Assembly (NCBI RefSeq): GCF_000428845.1
Contig: NZ_AUAS01000003.1
Coordinates: 62,001-126,000, forward strand
Length of the DNA: 64,000 bases
Direction of reading: 5' to 3'
DNA from: Dyadobacter alkalitolerans DSM 23607
GTDB taxonomy: Bacteria; Bacteroidota; Bacteroidia; Cytophagales; Spirosomataceae
This document shows positions 17,258 to 25,788 of this stretch, piece after piece. Each line of letters begins with the position of its first letter. Position 1 is the first letter of the stretch. The position numbers and the translations under genes were made by a program. The notes beneath the pieces were generated by a model. That model had not been told where the DNA came from and did not search any database. It saw only the letters and a program-made list of their open reading frames with translations.

Positions 17258-18303
17258 TCAATCAAGCTCATTAGGGATTAAAAATTGGCTAGTATCTGCA
17301 TACGGTACGATCTCAACTTTTTTCTGCCTAGCTTTTCGATTACAAAGTTCTTCCACTCTTTGGACAATATCGTTTGCCCTGGGATCTTGAATATAAATTT
17401 TTGTCAAGGCCCTCATGCTATCGAATATTCCTCTATCAATCCCCCTATTAAAAAATGGGAAGGAGTAACCAATTATGACCAGTGTCGAAATATGCTCAAC
17501 GGATTCTACGGCCTTAAATAATATCGAATATTGATAGTCTACATTCTGTTCCCATGCAAAAGATAAAGAAGGCATCATTTCTGTATTGGTCACATAGCGC
17601 TTGAACGAGTTTGTAATCATCATCAAATCGTCATAGGAGAACTCTCTGGCACGGTCAAAGCATTTATCATGTAAGAAAAAGGAGCTATTTCCCCCAGGAC
17701 CAAGTAGTGCTGTTGTCCCATTCAATTTGATAATATGAAATTTGTTGCTTGGATGATTAAAACTAGAATTATCACTTTTAGTAATAATTCTTATCGCATC
17801 CCGTGCTTTCTGTAATTCATCATGTTTCGAATAGCTTGAATAGGCAATTTCAAACTGATTGTCATAGTTCCAAGATAAAATGCTCATGTTATCGGGGAGG
17901 TCATTTACTTTTTCCTTTAAGATAGAGGCGAAAAAAGTATCATATCTCTTGTCTGGCCCTTTTACTATTTGTTCAAAGGCAAAGAAGCTTGAGAGGGAAA
18001 GCTTGTACAAATATTGAGTGTCTTTACTAGCTGTCAAAAAAAGCTTTTTAGCATAAGTGTCGACGCTAGAGTGAGTGATTATGCCCTCTTCGAAATCACC
18101 AAGTGTTTTAAAAAGAAGACTCTCCCAAAATATCTCATCCTGATATTGGTTCGCCCTTGGGTCAATTGGCTCACGCTTCTGTTTATCAAAATGAGATTTC
18201 TTACTGTCCCACGGAATTCTTTATAGCGCTCAGGAATTTTGGCTACAATTGGAAGTGAATTACAGCTGGCACCAGCTCCAAACAGGTAAGAAACTCTATT
18301 CAT
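17258..18303 (-). pseudogene. SIR2-family (NAD-binding) protein, frameshifted
   Basis: Two overlapping frames together make one ~345-residue SIR2_2-type protein. The N-terminal frame from 18303 gives MNRVSYLFGAGASCNS, with the GAGAS nucleotide-binding loop, up to IPERYKEF. The rest is in another frame from about 18211 (WDSKKSHFDKQKREP onward) through ILSWNYDNQFEIAYS and LVIIGYSFPFFNRGID to the stop at 17258, both standard SIR2 motifs. The switch must fall between about 18209 and 18220, because the second frame has a stop at 18221-18223. SIR2-domain proteins on islands often deplete NAD during phage infection. A recent single-base deletion, a sequencing error or a programmed shift are all possible. 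Confidence 0.75.
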
Positions 18304-18342
18304 TTAGCTTGTATGGTATGAAACTATCGACCTACTCCATTT

Positions 18343-18400
18343 TATACCCGATATAGCATAATGTTATATTTTTTGCTATCTTTATACCATAACGGGTATA
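18343..18400. promoter_or_regulatory. Paired 18-bp HipB-type operators upstream of hipBST
   Basis: The 18-mer at 18383-18400 is TATACC-ATAACG-GGTATA, a palindrome with 6-bp arms ending two bases before the hipB start. The 18-mer at 18343-18360 (TATACCCGATATAGCATA) matches the reverse complement of the first at 15 of 18 positions. Their centres are 40 bp apart, about four helical turns. HipB proteins bind such TATCC-like palindromes to repress their own operon; the assignment here is by position and symmetry. Confidence 0.65.
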
Positions 18401-18402
18401 GC

Positions 18403-18603
18403 ATGTCTAATTTCTCAACATTCTTAAAAGAGCGCCGCAAAATTGTCGGGTTAACGCAAGAGGAACTTGCCTCCAAAGCCGGCGTTGGCTTACGCTTCAT
18501 ACGCGACCTGGAACAAGGTAAAAAAACACTTCGGCTAGACAAGGTCAACCAGGTGCTGGCATTATTTGGCAAGGAAGCCGGTGTGGTAGACCTTAAATCT
18601 TAA
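18403..18603 (+). CDS. hipB: HipB-like antitoxin / XRE repressor
   Basis: A 66-residue single-domain XRE helix-turn-helix protein. SNFSTFLKERRKIVGLTQEE begins helix 1, with recognition region LASKAGVGLRFIRDLEQGK followed by DKVNQVLALFG, close to HipB-family proteins. The start is set at the ATG at 18403, directly after the palindromic operator; a longer frame from 18361 would run through the operators. hipS follows after 4 bp. It likely represses the operon and takes part in toxin neutralisation. Confidence 0.85.
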   Translation: MSNFSTFLKERRKIVGLTQEELASKAGVGLRFIRDLEQGKKTLRLDKVNQVLALFGKEAGVVDLKS

Positions 18604-18607
18604 TGCT

Positions 18608-18943
18608 ATGGCTAAGCAAGCAAATGTATACTATAAAGACAAATTCGCGGGTGTTTTGATAGAAAATGATGAAGGATATACGTTCCAGTACAACGATCCC
18701 TATCTGCGATTATCTGACGCTATGCCTGTGAGTCTGACTTTACCCCTGAAAAGCGGTGCATTCGAAAGCCGGGTATTATTCCCATTCTTTGACGGGCTGA
18801 TTCCGGAAGGCTGGCTATTGAACGTAGCCCAAAACTATTGGAAGTTGAAGGGAAATGATCGTTTTGAGCTGCTATTGGCTTTGTGCCGGGATGCGATTGG
18901 AGCAGTAAGCATTTTACCGCAGGAGGAGGTTAACAATGTCTAA
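18608..18943 (+). CDS. hipS: HipS: free-standing HipA N-terminal subdomain
   Basis: A 111-residue protein equal to the N-subdomain 1 of HipA (Couple_hipA family), not fused to the kinase. Family motifs are MPVSLTLPL, FPFFDGLIPEGWLL (HipA has FxxLLP..) and DRFELLLALCRDAIGAVSI. In the tripartite HipBST locus of enteropathogenic E. coli the equivalent HipS acts as the antitoxin towards HipT. Its stop overlaps the hipT start by 8 bp, implying translational coupling and balanced expression. The split is not a frameshift artefact: both halves have their own start and clean ends. Confidence 0.87.
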   Translation: MAKQANVYYKDKFAGVLIENDEGYTFQYNDPYLRLSDAMPVSLTLPLKSGAFESRVLFPFFDGLIPEGWLLNVAQNYWKLKGNDRFELLLALCRDAIGAVSILPQEEVNNV

Positions 18944-19868
18944 ATGCCTGTTTTGTTACCAGGAATTGGAAGATAACAAACAGTACCATGCCCGGTGCTG
19001 TAAGAAGTTCTTTGGTACCAGCACGCTACCTGAGCTACATCTCGACAAGCAGATGTTAAGTGACTTGGCTACTAGGACAGTTAACAAGCGTATTGCAGTT
19101 ACAGGGGTTCAGCCTAAACTTTCGGTGGATCTGGAAAAGGAAGTTGGAGGCGAGCGGCTGACAATTGTTGGTTTATGGGGGCAATACATCCTGAAACCGC
19201 AGCATGATGAGTTTCAATTCATGCCAGAAACGGAGGATTTGACAATGCATTTGGCGGACTTATTTAAAATCAGAACCTGCCAACATGCACTAATCCCGAC
19301 GACTGAAGGCAAGCTGGCCTACATCGCCAAGCGTTTTGATCGTGAGAGGGGCCAGAAGATACATGTTGAAGATTTCTGTCAGATCTCCGGCTTCCTGACG
19401 GAGCAGAAATACAAAGGTTCCTACGAGAAAATTGGCAAGTTAGTCGCGCAGTACTGCACGAATAAAGGTCTGGATACCCTCAATTTCTTCGAGTTGGTTT
19501 TGTTCTGCTACCTGACCGGCAATAATGATATGCACTTGAAGAACTTCTCGGTAATCCATCATAGCGACCATACCATTTCGCTATCGCCAGCGTATGATCT
19601 ACTCAATGTAAATTTGGTATTTCCGGATGATGCTGATGAACTGGCGCTTACTTTAAATGGCAGAAAGAGGAAAATTATTAAAGAAGATTTTGACATTTTC
19701 GCAGAAGGGCTGAATCTGCCGAAAAAGGCGGTATTCAATATCTATGCAAAGTTTGCAGATGCGGAAAAGAAAGTAGAAGGCGTGATACAGTCGTCATTTT
19801 TGCCTCAAGATTGGAAGAAGAGATATATTGAAACTTGGAACAAAAAAACAAGGATCCTCAAAGCTTAG
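18936..19868 (+). CDS. hipT: HipT: HipA-type serine/threonine kinase toxin
   Basis: A 310-residue HipA C-terminal kinase. It opens with four cysteines in the first 30 residues (KCLFCYQELEDN...ARCCKKFF), a possible small zinc site found in many split HipA proteins. The autophosphorylation/ATP loop region is TGVQPKLSVDL. Catalytic residues lie in LTGNNDMHLKNFSV, and the metal-binding Asp in LSPAYDLLN. HipT of E. coli phosphorylates tryptophanyl-tRNA synthetase, and HipA glutamyl-tRNA synthetase; the target here is unknown. Overlaps hipS by 8 bp. Confidence 0.9.
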   Translation: MSKCLFCYQELEDNKQYHARCCKKFFGTSTLPELHLDKQMLSDLATRTVNKRIAVTGVQPKLSVDLEKEVGGERLTIVGLWGQYILKPQHDEFQFMPETEDLTMHLADLFKIRTCQHALIPTTEGKLAYIAKRFDRERGQKIHVEDFCQISGFLTEQKYKGSYEKIGKLVAQYCTNKGLDTLNFFELVLFCYLTGNNDMHLKNFSVIHHSDHTISLSPAYDLLNVNLVFPDDADELALTLNGRKRKIIKEDFDIFAEGLNLPKKAVFNIYAKFADAEKKVEGVIQSSFLPQDWKKRYIETWNKKTRILKA

Positions 19869-19934
19869 TACTTCCACTTCCGTTTCATCTATTAAGCTCG
19901 ACAGCTCTGTCACTCACTTTGTCGAGCAATTCAT

Positions 19935-19994
19935 ATGGAGAAAGAGAATTTGAAGCTGATCCACCATTCTGATCGAGGAGTACAGTATTGTTCG
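19935..19994 (+). pseudogene. Relic of an IS3-family transposase
   Basis: Twenty codons read MEKENLKLIHHSDRGVQYCS. LIHHSDRGVQYCS is the conserved segment around the second catalytic Asp of the IS3-family integrase core (rve) domain. On both sides the similarity is lost, and the frame ends soon after. No inverted repeats or target duplication are seen, so only a small fragment remains. Confidence 0.65.
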
Positions 19995-20560
19995 CGGCTG
20001 CCGAATACATCCCACTGGGTTCAAACTTCGTTTACCTGCCGGTAATCTGGACACTAATCCGCGTAGCATACGTTGTCTTGAATTTTATAATCTTTTACAA
20101 TTGTTAACATACGTTTACTCTTTCATGGCCATGCCAAGCCTAAATTTGTTCTTAAATAAGCGGCCAAGCAATAATATAACCGGTAAGAGGACAGGAAGAC
20201 TGCAAAGTGAAAGGGGCACGGTTTTCGTCTTGCGTATATTATAATAGGTTATTAGTTGATGATATAGTTGCAGCCCGGTTTACCACTGTAACGGGTCATG
20301 TTTAAAGATGTTTTTTGAAACAAAACACGCCGTGGTGCTCAATGTTGGTAGTGGATACAGAAATAAAGTATAGCCCGCCTCAAAGCATTCACAAATCCCC
20401 TGCGGAAGAGTTTAATGTTGAAATACACATAAGCCTTGAAAACAATTCAAATATCCAGTTTAATGCTGTCGCCGACGTGGCAGGTATATAGTTAGGTAGT
20501 ATGTGCATCAGGCTATCAGAGCAATAAAAAATAATATACTTTTTAAATCCATCTATTATT
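19995..20560. other. Gene-free stretch after the IS3 relic
   Basis: About 565 bp between the transposase relic and the next gene. I see no convincing coding frame, RNA gene or strong repeat; frames are short and of odd composition. It probably holds decayed insertion-sequence DNA and the promoter of the 20561 gene. Confidence 0.5.
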
Positions 20561-21082
20561 ATGAAGAAAATTACAAGCATCCAGTTCATTATCATTCTAC
20601 TTTTTATAGCCAGTCTTTACGTGGCTGCTATCAGCAAGGAAACGCCACTCCCAGCAATTGACTACGCCAAAGAGCAGACACAGATTTTACAGCTGATCGA
20701 CACAGAGTCCAAAGCCTTCTGGGACAAGGACTACAACAAATGGGCAGCTTGCTGGGTACATGCACCCTATATCCGTACAATGGGCTGGTGGAAAGATGGC
20801 GGGGTTACCGTCGTTAAAGGATGGGACGAAAGAGACAGTAGAACCAAAGGATACATGAAGGACTTTCCTAAGCCCAACCCACAGAATGTACGGCGGGAAA
20901 ATATCAATGTCAGAATCTTCAAGGATGCCGCCTGGGTCACTTTCGATCAGTATGGTACGGATACAGGAGAGCCGCTATTGGATATGCCTGGGCTCAGCCG
21001 GGAAACCCGTTTTCTGGAAAAACACAGCGGGCAGTGGAAAATTGCATATGCAGGCTGGCTACTGGAGGGTAACAAGCAATAA
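20561..21082 (+). CDS. NTF2/SnoaL-like secreted or anchored protein
   Basis: A 173-residue protein. Residues 1-25 are a hydrophobic signal or anchor. The rest has the layout of SnoaL_3/NTF2-like cone domains: an N-terminal helix EQTQILQLIDTESKAFWDKDY with WAACWVHAP, then AAWVTFDQYG and a final strand pair ETRFLEKHSGQWKIAYAGW. Family members are small-molecule binding proteins or isomerase-like enzymes; no catalytic residues can be fixed here. It lies alone in the island between two stretches of degraded DNA. Confidence 0.7.
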   Translation: MKKITSIQFIIILLFIASLYVAAISKETPLPAIDYAKEQTQILQLIDTESKAFWDKDYNKWAACWVHAPYIRTMGWWKDGGVTVVKGWDERDSRTKGYMKDFPKPNPQNVRRENINVRIFKDAAWVTFDQYGTDTGEPLLDMPGLSRETRFLEKHSGQWKIAYAGWLLEGNKQ

Positions 21083-21130
21083 GATCCGCAATCACTCCAA
21101 ATCCCTGGGTTTGAACAGCTAAAATCCACC

Positions 21131-21327
21131 GCCGGATCTATCCAACTTTTCCCTACTTCGCATCGTGGTATTAGCAGGAAAGCAAGATGATTTCTGCGGT
21201 TGTCGTAATTGCCTAATGCCGGATCATAGGAGCCCTGAACCTGTGCTACATTGTCTCGCCATGCGCCCCGCCGTGGTGCAGACAATGTAGCAGCAGCAAT
21301 GGTGATTGGACACTTAAGAATAATCAT
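21131..21327 (-). pseudogene. Possible relic of an FGE-sulfatase-like C-terminus
   Basis: On the minus strand a frame reads RRGAWRDNVAQVQGSY followed by GNYDNRRNHLAFLLI. This resembles the conserved end of formylglycine-generating-enzyme-like domains (typically RGGSWNNN...NPDNRNNNIGFRV). In a neighbouring frame the preceding bases give LHHGG, so a frameshift has probably joined or broken it. Proteins of this type often accompany retroelement reverse transcriptases; none is seen here. The rest of the 21083-21565 interval shows no gene. Confidence 0.3.
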
Positions 21328-21565
21328 AAAGGCATTGGAAAAATAAAGCCTCGAAAACTAGATAACGGGTCACCTTGGATTTTCTTGCTAATAATAGTTC
21401 GGAACTGACTTGAAAATATGGACTTATTTGATTTTTGAAAAAGAGCGGTTCCATAATTATAATGTTGAGTAAATAAGACTGATAAGTCGACCCAAATCCT
21501 GACTCAGCAGTGACTGACAGTTTTTAAATAAACGAGACGATCGCAAGGAAAGGCCACTAGCTCAT

Positions 21566-22150
21566 TTAGAACCTTGCACTTACGCCAAAATTGACTATTC
21601 CTTTATATCCGTAACCTATTTCTGCAAAACCTGCAAATTTTTTACCGATGCGGACTCCTATTGGAGTTAGCTGACATGTCGGCCAGCCATAAGTTTTGCT
21701 TGCGTTAGGAATTCTTTGATCCTTCGTTTTTACTATTAATATCCCCATGCCTGTGATAGCATAAAGCTGAACTAATGGTTGGTCAACGTATGTGAATTTT
21801 GTTTCGAAGGCTGTGATGAAGCTGGAATGTCTATAGAAGCTTTTAGAGTCTGAGTAATAAGTTCTGTACGTCGTATGGGTAGAGAAGCCGGAGGTTAGGC
21901 CAATGGCAATCCGGCGACGCCCCTGGTATCGATAAGTTATGGCATAGGAGTTTGAAAAATCCCATTTGGGAATCTGATTAAAAGATGACCGGAGCGATCG
22001 TTCGACGAAATCATCTAATACCTGTTCCCGTGCAAATGGTCCATAACCAACCTGAATTTCGAATTTAGGGGTAGTCTGAGCATAAGATGAATGATTTCCT
22101 GTGAAACATAGAAAGCCCAAAAACAGGAATATTAAAATCAATCGTTGCAT
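21566..22150 (-). CDS. Small outer-membrane-type protein of the island module
   Basis: A 194-residue protein with a signal peptide (cleavage near SSYAQ) and alternating amphipathic strands, as in small beta-barrels. Its C-terminus, TPIGVRIGKKFAGFAEIGYG followed by YKGIVNFGVSARF, ends in an aromatic residue like outer-membrane barrels. This end is clearly related to the protein at 52432-53004 (SPIGVRVGKDVGGFVELGYG), so the two are paralogues, each near a Crp-type regulator. It is the last of four genes reading away from the shared operator region. Function unknown. Confidence 0.75.
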   Translation of the reverse strand: MQRLILIFLFLGFLCFTGNHSSYAQTTPKFEIQVGYGPFAREQVLDDFVERSLRSSFNQIPKWDFSNSYAITYRYQGRRRIAIGLTSGFSTHTTYRTYYSDSKSFYRHSSFITAFETKFTYVDQPLVQLYAITGMGILIVKTKDQRIPNASKTYGWPTCQLTPIGVRIGKKFAGFAEIGYGYKGIVNFGVSARF

Positions 22151-22184
22151 AGTGTAGGTGTCAGATGTGAAAATTGAATTTGTG

Positions 22185-23486
22185 TTAATTCACTGCCTCA
22201 AAACAGTATACGTTGTAATTAGTTGACGCAAAAACTCTCCCTTTTTTTCCATCTTTGGCAGGCATACCTGTGACAAATCCAGTAAACCAAGAGTCTTCAC
22301 GGCCTTCCAATTGGATATCAGGTGAAGGCATATCCCATAAAAGCTTTCCTGTTTGAATGTCAACCGCAAGAAGCGATTTGGTATAGATGTAATAGACCAC
22401 TCCATCCTGGTGATATAAGTCGCTTGTTAAAGCGCTAGCTTTTTGGGTCCATCGTTGTGATCCCGTATTGGCGTCCAAACAATATAGAGTTGCATTATCA
22501 CCGTTGAGCAAGAGCTTGTCATTCACTAGAATAAAGTCATTAAAACCTGTAAACATATCCGACAAACTTCTCCTCCATATTTCTTTACCAGTCATTAATT
22601 CAAAGCATCCAACGGTAGTCAATGATGTTACATATACTTTATCATCATGTACAATTGGTTTAAGGCAGGACGATGCACCGCCATTATCGGGGCGAATGGC
22701 TATCCTTTCATAGACCCATTTTTTTTCATTAATGTTATACAGTCCGAAATAACCTTGCGTGTGGTTGTATTGATCTTTGGGGCCCGGTTCGGTAAATGGC
22801 ACAACGAGATAATCGACATCATTCCTGCTAAAAGCTTCAATATTCAGCATTGAACCGCGGTAATAGCTGGAATCTATGTCAACATATGCATATTCATCTT
22901 TCATTTTCGGCATTACTAACTCTTTGACCTCTCCAGTGTTAATATTGCCTGCAAAAATCGTCGGTTCGATTCGACGTTTTTTTTGAGAATCTAAACTGTT
23001 GCCAGGGACGAAATAACGATCACCTAAAAATGCTGGATACGGCCTCAGGTTTATTCCTTCGTTTCTGACTTTCCAGATTGTTTTACCCGTTATGGTATTG
23101 ATATAATAGGTATTGCTAGCATCATGCACAAGCATGGTTCCTGGATAAAGTCCGATGCTCTGGCGCAGAGAGCCAATCTTTTTGTCCCGAAATTCGTCCC
23201 AGGTCCAAAGGTTTTCCCCATTATCCAAATTCTTCAGCTGCAAGAACTGCTCGCCCTGTACATTAGGCATAGTAGATTCCCGCACTCCGACAGCCAGTAC
23301 ACCGCGATTTTCTATAATGTAACCGCGATAAAGACCCGTTGAAAGTGGGCCATTTGAAGTAGAAGATTTCCATATATGAGGTTGCCGTGTTATAACACCA
23401 TCCTTGTCGGTTTCGGTGGAGATTTTCTCTGGATTGCATGCGATCAGCAATCCAGAGAAAACAACCAGGCAGATTGTCCTGATCAT
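22185..23486 (-). CDS. PQQ-repeat beta-propeller lipoprotein
   Basis: A 433-residue protein with a lipoprotein signal peptide (VVFSGLLIAC). The body has spaced repeats of the PQQ-like type: ITGKTIWKV, LMTGKEIWRR, NTGSQRWTQ, QTGKLLWDM, typical of a beta-propeller (as in BamB and PQQ enzymes). No quinoprotein active-site residues are evident, so a binding or scaffold role is more likely than catalysis. Its start lies 1 bp after the stop of the upstream hydrolase gene, so the two are surely coupled. A 34-bp gap leads to the outer-membrane protein gene. Confidence 0.82.
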   Translation of the reverse strand: MIRTICLVVFSGLLIACNPEKISTETDKDGVITRQPHIWKSSTSNGPLSTGLYRGYIIENRGVLAVGVRESTMPNVQGEQFLQLKNLDNGENLWTWDEFRDKKIGSLRQSIGLYPGTMLVHDASNTYYINTITGKTIWKVRNEGINLRPYPAFLGDRYFVPGNSLDSQKKRRIEPTIFAGNINTGEVKELVMPKMKDEYAYVDIDSSYYRGSMLNIEAFSRNDVDYLVVPFTEPGPKDQYNHTQGYFGLYNINEKKWVYERIAIRPDNGGASSCLKPIVHDDKVYVTSLTTVGCFELMTGKEIWRRSLSDMFTGFNDFILVNDKLLLNGDNATLYCLDANTGSQRWTQKASALTSDLYHQDGVVYYIYTKSLLAVDIQTGKLLWDMPSPDIQLEGREDSWFTGFVTGMPAKDGKKGRVFASTNYNVYCFEAVN

Positions 23487-23487
23487 A

Positions 23488-24765
23488 CTAACGTCTATCT
23501 ATAGTAAATATATTAGAACCCTCACCGTTGTCGAAAACCCAATTAAGGATAGGCTGCACCCGCCCTGCATTTTTAAATTCTCCGTGATTAATTCCAGGTG
23601 CCTCTTTATGGTAACCCTGCCAGCTTCCGCCGATGTTCTTGGCAGATTCTGCTATTACTACACCGTCGCTGGGCAGGTCGTGGTATACGACGTAAGAATG
23701 AAATACCTGATCCGTGCAGTAATCATCACAATATCCTGGAGGCGGACTTGATGCATAGCATGCTTGCCATTGATAAGAATCACAAGTTACTACTGTTTCA
23801 TACCATGATACGTACTCCGTATAACTTGCACCAATGACATTTCGCCATCCCTCATTGGAATCTGTGTTCATCCAATTTCGTCCTTCTTCCCATTTGCCTT
23901 TCCTCCATTGATGAAATCCGTGCATTGGCAAATTAGCCCAACTCTGAAATTCTTCGCCGTTAGCCGCTGCGTTGTAAAGACTTGCAACATCTGATGCCAG
24001 ATTAATGCCGTTTGTCTCCGAGTCTCCAATAGCATAGGTACCAATAATCTTCCAAAGAATAGGATAATTCTCGCTACCCCAAATCAGAATTTTCGGAACA
24101 CCTGACGTTTGACTTGCTGTTGAGTTTTGATAACTGCTACCGGGCATTAGATCCGTAGCGGTTTGGCCAGTGAGTCCAAAGCTATTCATCAGCAGACTGT
24201 TTCCCCAGCCGGCAATAGTGTTTGAGTAGAGCGTAGCCAGTGGCTGGATAAATGAAAATTCTAATCCCAAATTTGGCCAGATGGGCGGAGACACAGCAGA
24301 ACCTACACTAGGGCCGGCCATCATTCGTTGGCGGCCATTTTCAACGAAAGATGTATTGGTTCCGTTAGAGGCTGAAGTAGAGATTTGAGCACCGCGAAGG
24401 GGTGACCCCATAGTCACGACTCCTCGCCAAGACGACCCCCAGAGCGATACTTGTCTAATTGCGGTCCCGCCAAGGCTATGTCCTATTCCAATACGACCAG
24501 TACGCGTCCCTCCGCCTGTCCTGTTATCTACATCAATGGCCATATTGTGAATTCCCGTACCAGTCGTATAAGACCACCTATTCGGAGCTATAATTCGCCT
24601 TTCACCAAAAAAGAAGTTATCGACACCTTCAAGTGATGAAGCATTGCCCCCTAATCCATGAACCCAATCGACGCCCCGACTAACTTGTGCATGACTAAGT
24701 GAAGGCTCGATGAAGAAGACAGCCATTATTAAAAGGCACTTGCCAACATAATATATCGCTTTCAT
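23488..24765 (-). CDS. Secreted alpha/beta hydrolase (PGAP1/lipase-like)
   Basis: A 425-residue protein with a signal peptide (to SHAQ, ~27). WVHGLGGN at 34-41 is an oxyanion-hole motif, and IGHSLGG at 94-100 is the nucleophile elbow with Ser97, followed by VVTMGSPLRGAQ. This is the pattern of PGAP1-like and lipase-class hydrolases. The C-terminal part has a Cys-rich stretch (VVTCDSYQWQACYASSPP) and MHGFHQW; the catalytic His may be in the late segment GINHGEF. The substrate is likely an ester (lipid or lipoprotein acyl chain) in the periplasm, by inference. It is the second gene of a four-gene unit. Confidence 0.82.
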   Translation of the reverse strand: MKAIYYVGKCLLIMAVFFIEPSLSHAQVSRGVDWVHGLGGNASSLEGVDNFFFGERRIIAPNRWSYTTGTGIHNMAIDVDNRTGGGTRTGRIGIGHSLGGTAIRQVSLWGSSWRGVVTMGSPLRGAQISTSASNGTNTSFVENGRQRMMAGPSVGSAVSPPIWPNLGLEFSFIQPLATLYSNTIAGWGNSLLMNSFGLTGQTATDLMPGSSYQNSTASQTSGVPKILIWGSENYPILWKIIGTYAIGDSETNGINLASDVASLYNAAANGEEFQSWANLPMHGFHQWRKGKWEEGRNWMNTDSNEGWRNVIGASYTEYVSWYETVVTCDSYQWQACYASSPPPGYCDDYCTDQVFHSYVVYHDLPSDGVVIAESAKNIGGSWQGYHKEAPGINHGEFKNAGRVQPILNWVFDNGEGSNIFTIDRR

Positions 24766-24785
24766 AATGTGTTCGTTTAAAGGGT

Positions 24786-25745
24786 TTAAATGTTGAGATT
24801 AACCTTCATGTCAGTGTAGTACGCCTGTTTAATTTGCCTCGTTTTGATGCCTGTTTTTGCATCCTCATGATAGCTTTCAGAAAGTATTTTCTCCATCTGA
24901 TTCCCCTCCTTTACCGGTCGGTAAAAAATGGTCGAACGGTAAAGGAGTTTATCCCCGTTTTTGTCATATAGTTTTTCCCCTAGCATACGTTTATTCGCGA
25001 AGTCATAGTGCTGAACTGAATACTTCCTCAGATTTTCAGCAGCCTCATTGCTTTCCGCGCTAAAGGCTTCCAGATCAAATTTTATTTCTGTTACTATCCC
25101 GTTTACTTCAATGGATGCATTTTTTTCTCTAGCAAGAGTTAAGATGTATTCTTCATTCACTAGCGGGTGCCCCATTATTTCATTCACAACTTCGTCCTTA
25201 TTTAGCGCTGTTGATGTGAGTACTTTTCGGGCGAGAGCATCAAATCTAGACGGTTTTAATTTCGCCGATCCCGTTTCTTTGCCATCCTTGTCGAAAAACC
25301 GAACTACATTATTTTGAACCACTGTCTTATGTGCGAGCACAGACTCATACGGTTTTTTTTGTAATACAGGTGGCAATAATGCCGTTTTTGTAGGTTCTAA
25401 AGAAGTGGTTGTCATCTCGTATGTACCATCTGCGAACAGCTTAAATTCCACTTTCTGCCTCGCCAAGCGCGGCTGAGCGGCAATTTCTATGAAAGCCTTT
25501 TCTTTATTTTCTGCTGGAATTTTCGAAAGAATCTGCGTCGCAGAATATTCCTCCATTTCGTAACTTGTTGTAAGCAAGGCCTCGGATGACAGTCTTGCCG
25601 CGGCAGATCTTTCTGAGGAAGGCAATTCTTGCGTCAGATTTTTGTCACACGCAGAGGTAGTCAAGAGCAGAACTGTTGCCAAGACACCGGGCAGGTTGAA
25701 AAAACCAGCTAGTAGCTTTTTGGGGGGTAGTTTTACATTTTTCAT
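24786..25745 (-). CDS. Lipoprotein of unknown function, first gene of island module
   Basis: A 319-residue protein with a long n-region, a hydrophobic stretch and lipobox TTSAC. The mature part is charged, with repeated statements of simple beta structure (KLFADGTYEMTTTSLEP; RFFDKDGKETGSAK; EKLYDKNGDKLLYRS). I do not recognise the family. It starts 191 bp from the divergent Crp-type regulator, with three palindromes in between, and leads the hydrolase, PQQ and outer-membrane genes with gaps of 20, 1 and 34 bp. Confidence 0.75.
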   Translation of the reverse strand: MKNVKLPPKKLLAGFFNLPGVLATVLLLTTSACDKNLTQELPSSERSAAARLSSEALLTTSYEMEEYSATQILSKIPAENKEKAFIEIAAQPRLARQKVEFKLFADGTYEMTTTSLEPTKTALLPPVLQKKPYESVLAHKTVVQNNVVRFFDKDGKETGSAKLKPSRFDALARKVLTSTALNKDEVVNEIMGHPLVNEEYILTLAREKNASIEVNGIVTEIKFDLEAFSAESNEAAENLRKYSVQHYDFANKRMLGEKLYDKNGDKLLYRSTIFYRPVKEGNQMEKILSESYHEDAKTGIKTRQIKQAYYTDMKVNLNI

Positions 25746-25788
25746 GCAGTACAGAATTTTTTAAGGTGAGTATTCTTTTTGTACAACA

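Noticed and set aside
17258..18303. Two separate small genes
   Set aside because: Both frames are parts of one SIR2 fold (GAGAS loop in one, WNYD and GYSFP motifs in the other) and meet within about 12 bp.
18361..18603. Longer HipB starting at 18361
   Set aside because: The added residues would be encoded by the operator region; the start at 18403 follows the palindrome and matches family length.
21131..21327. Diversity-generating retroelement variable region
   Set aside because: The text resembles an FGE-like end, but no reverse transcriptase, template repeat or accessory gene is in the window.
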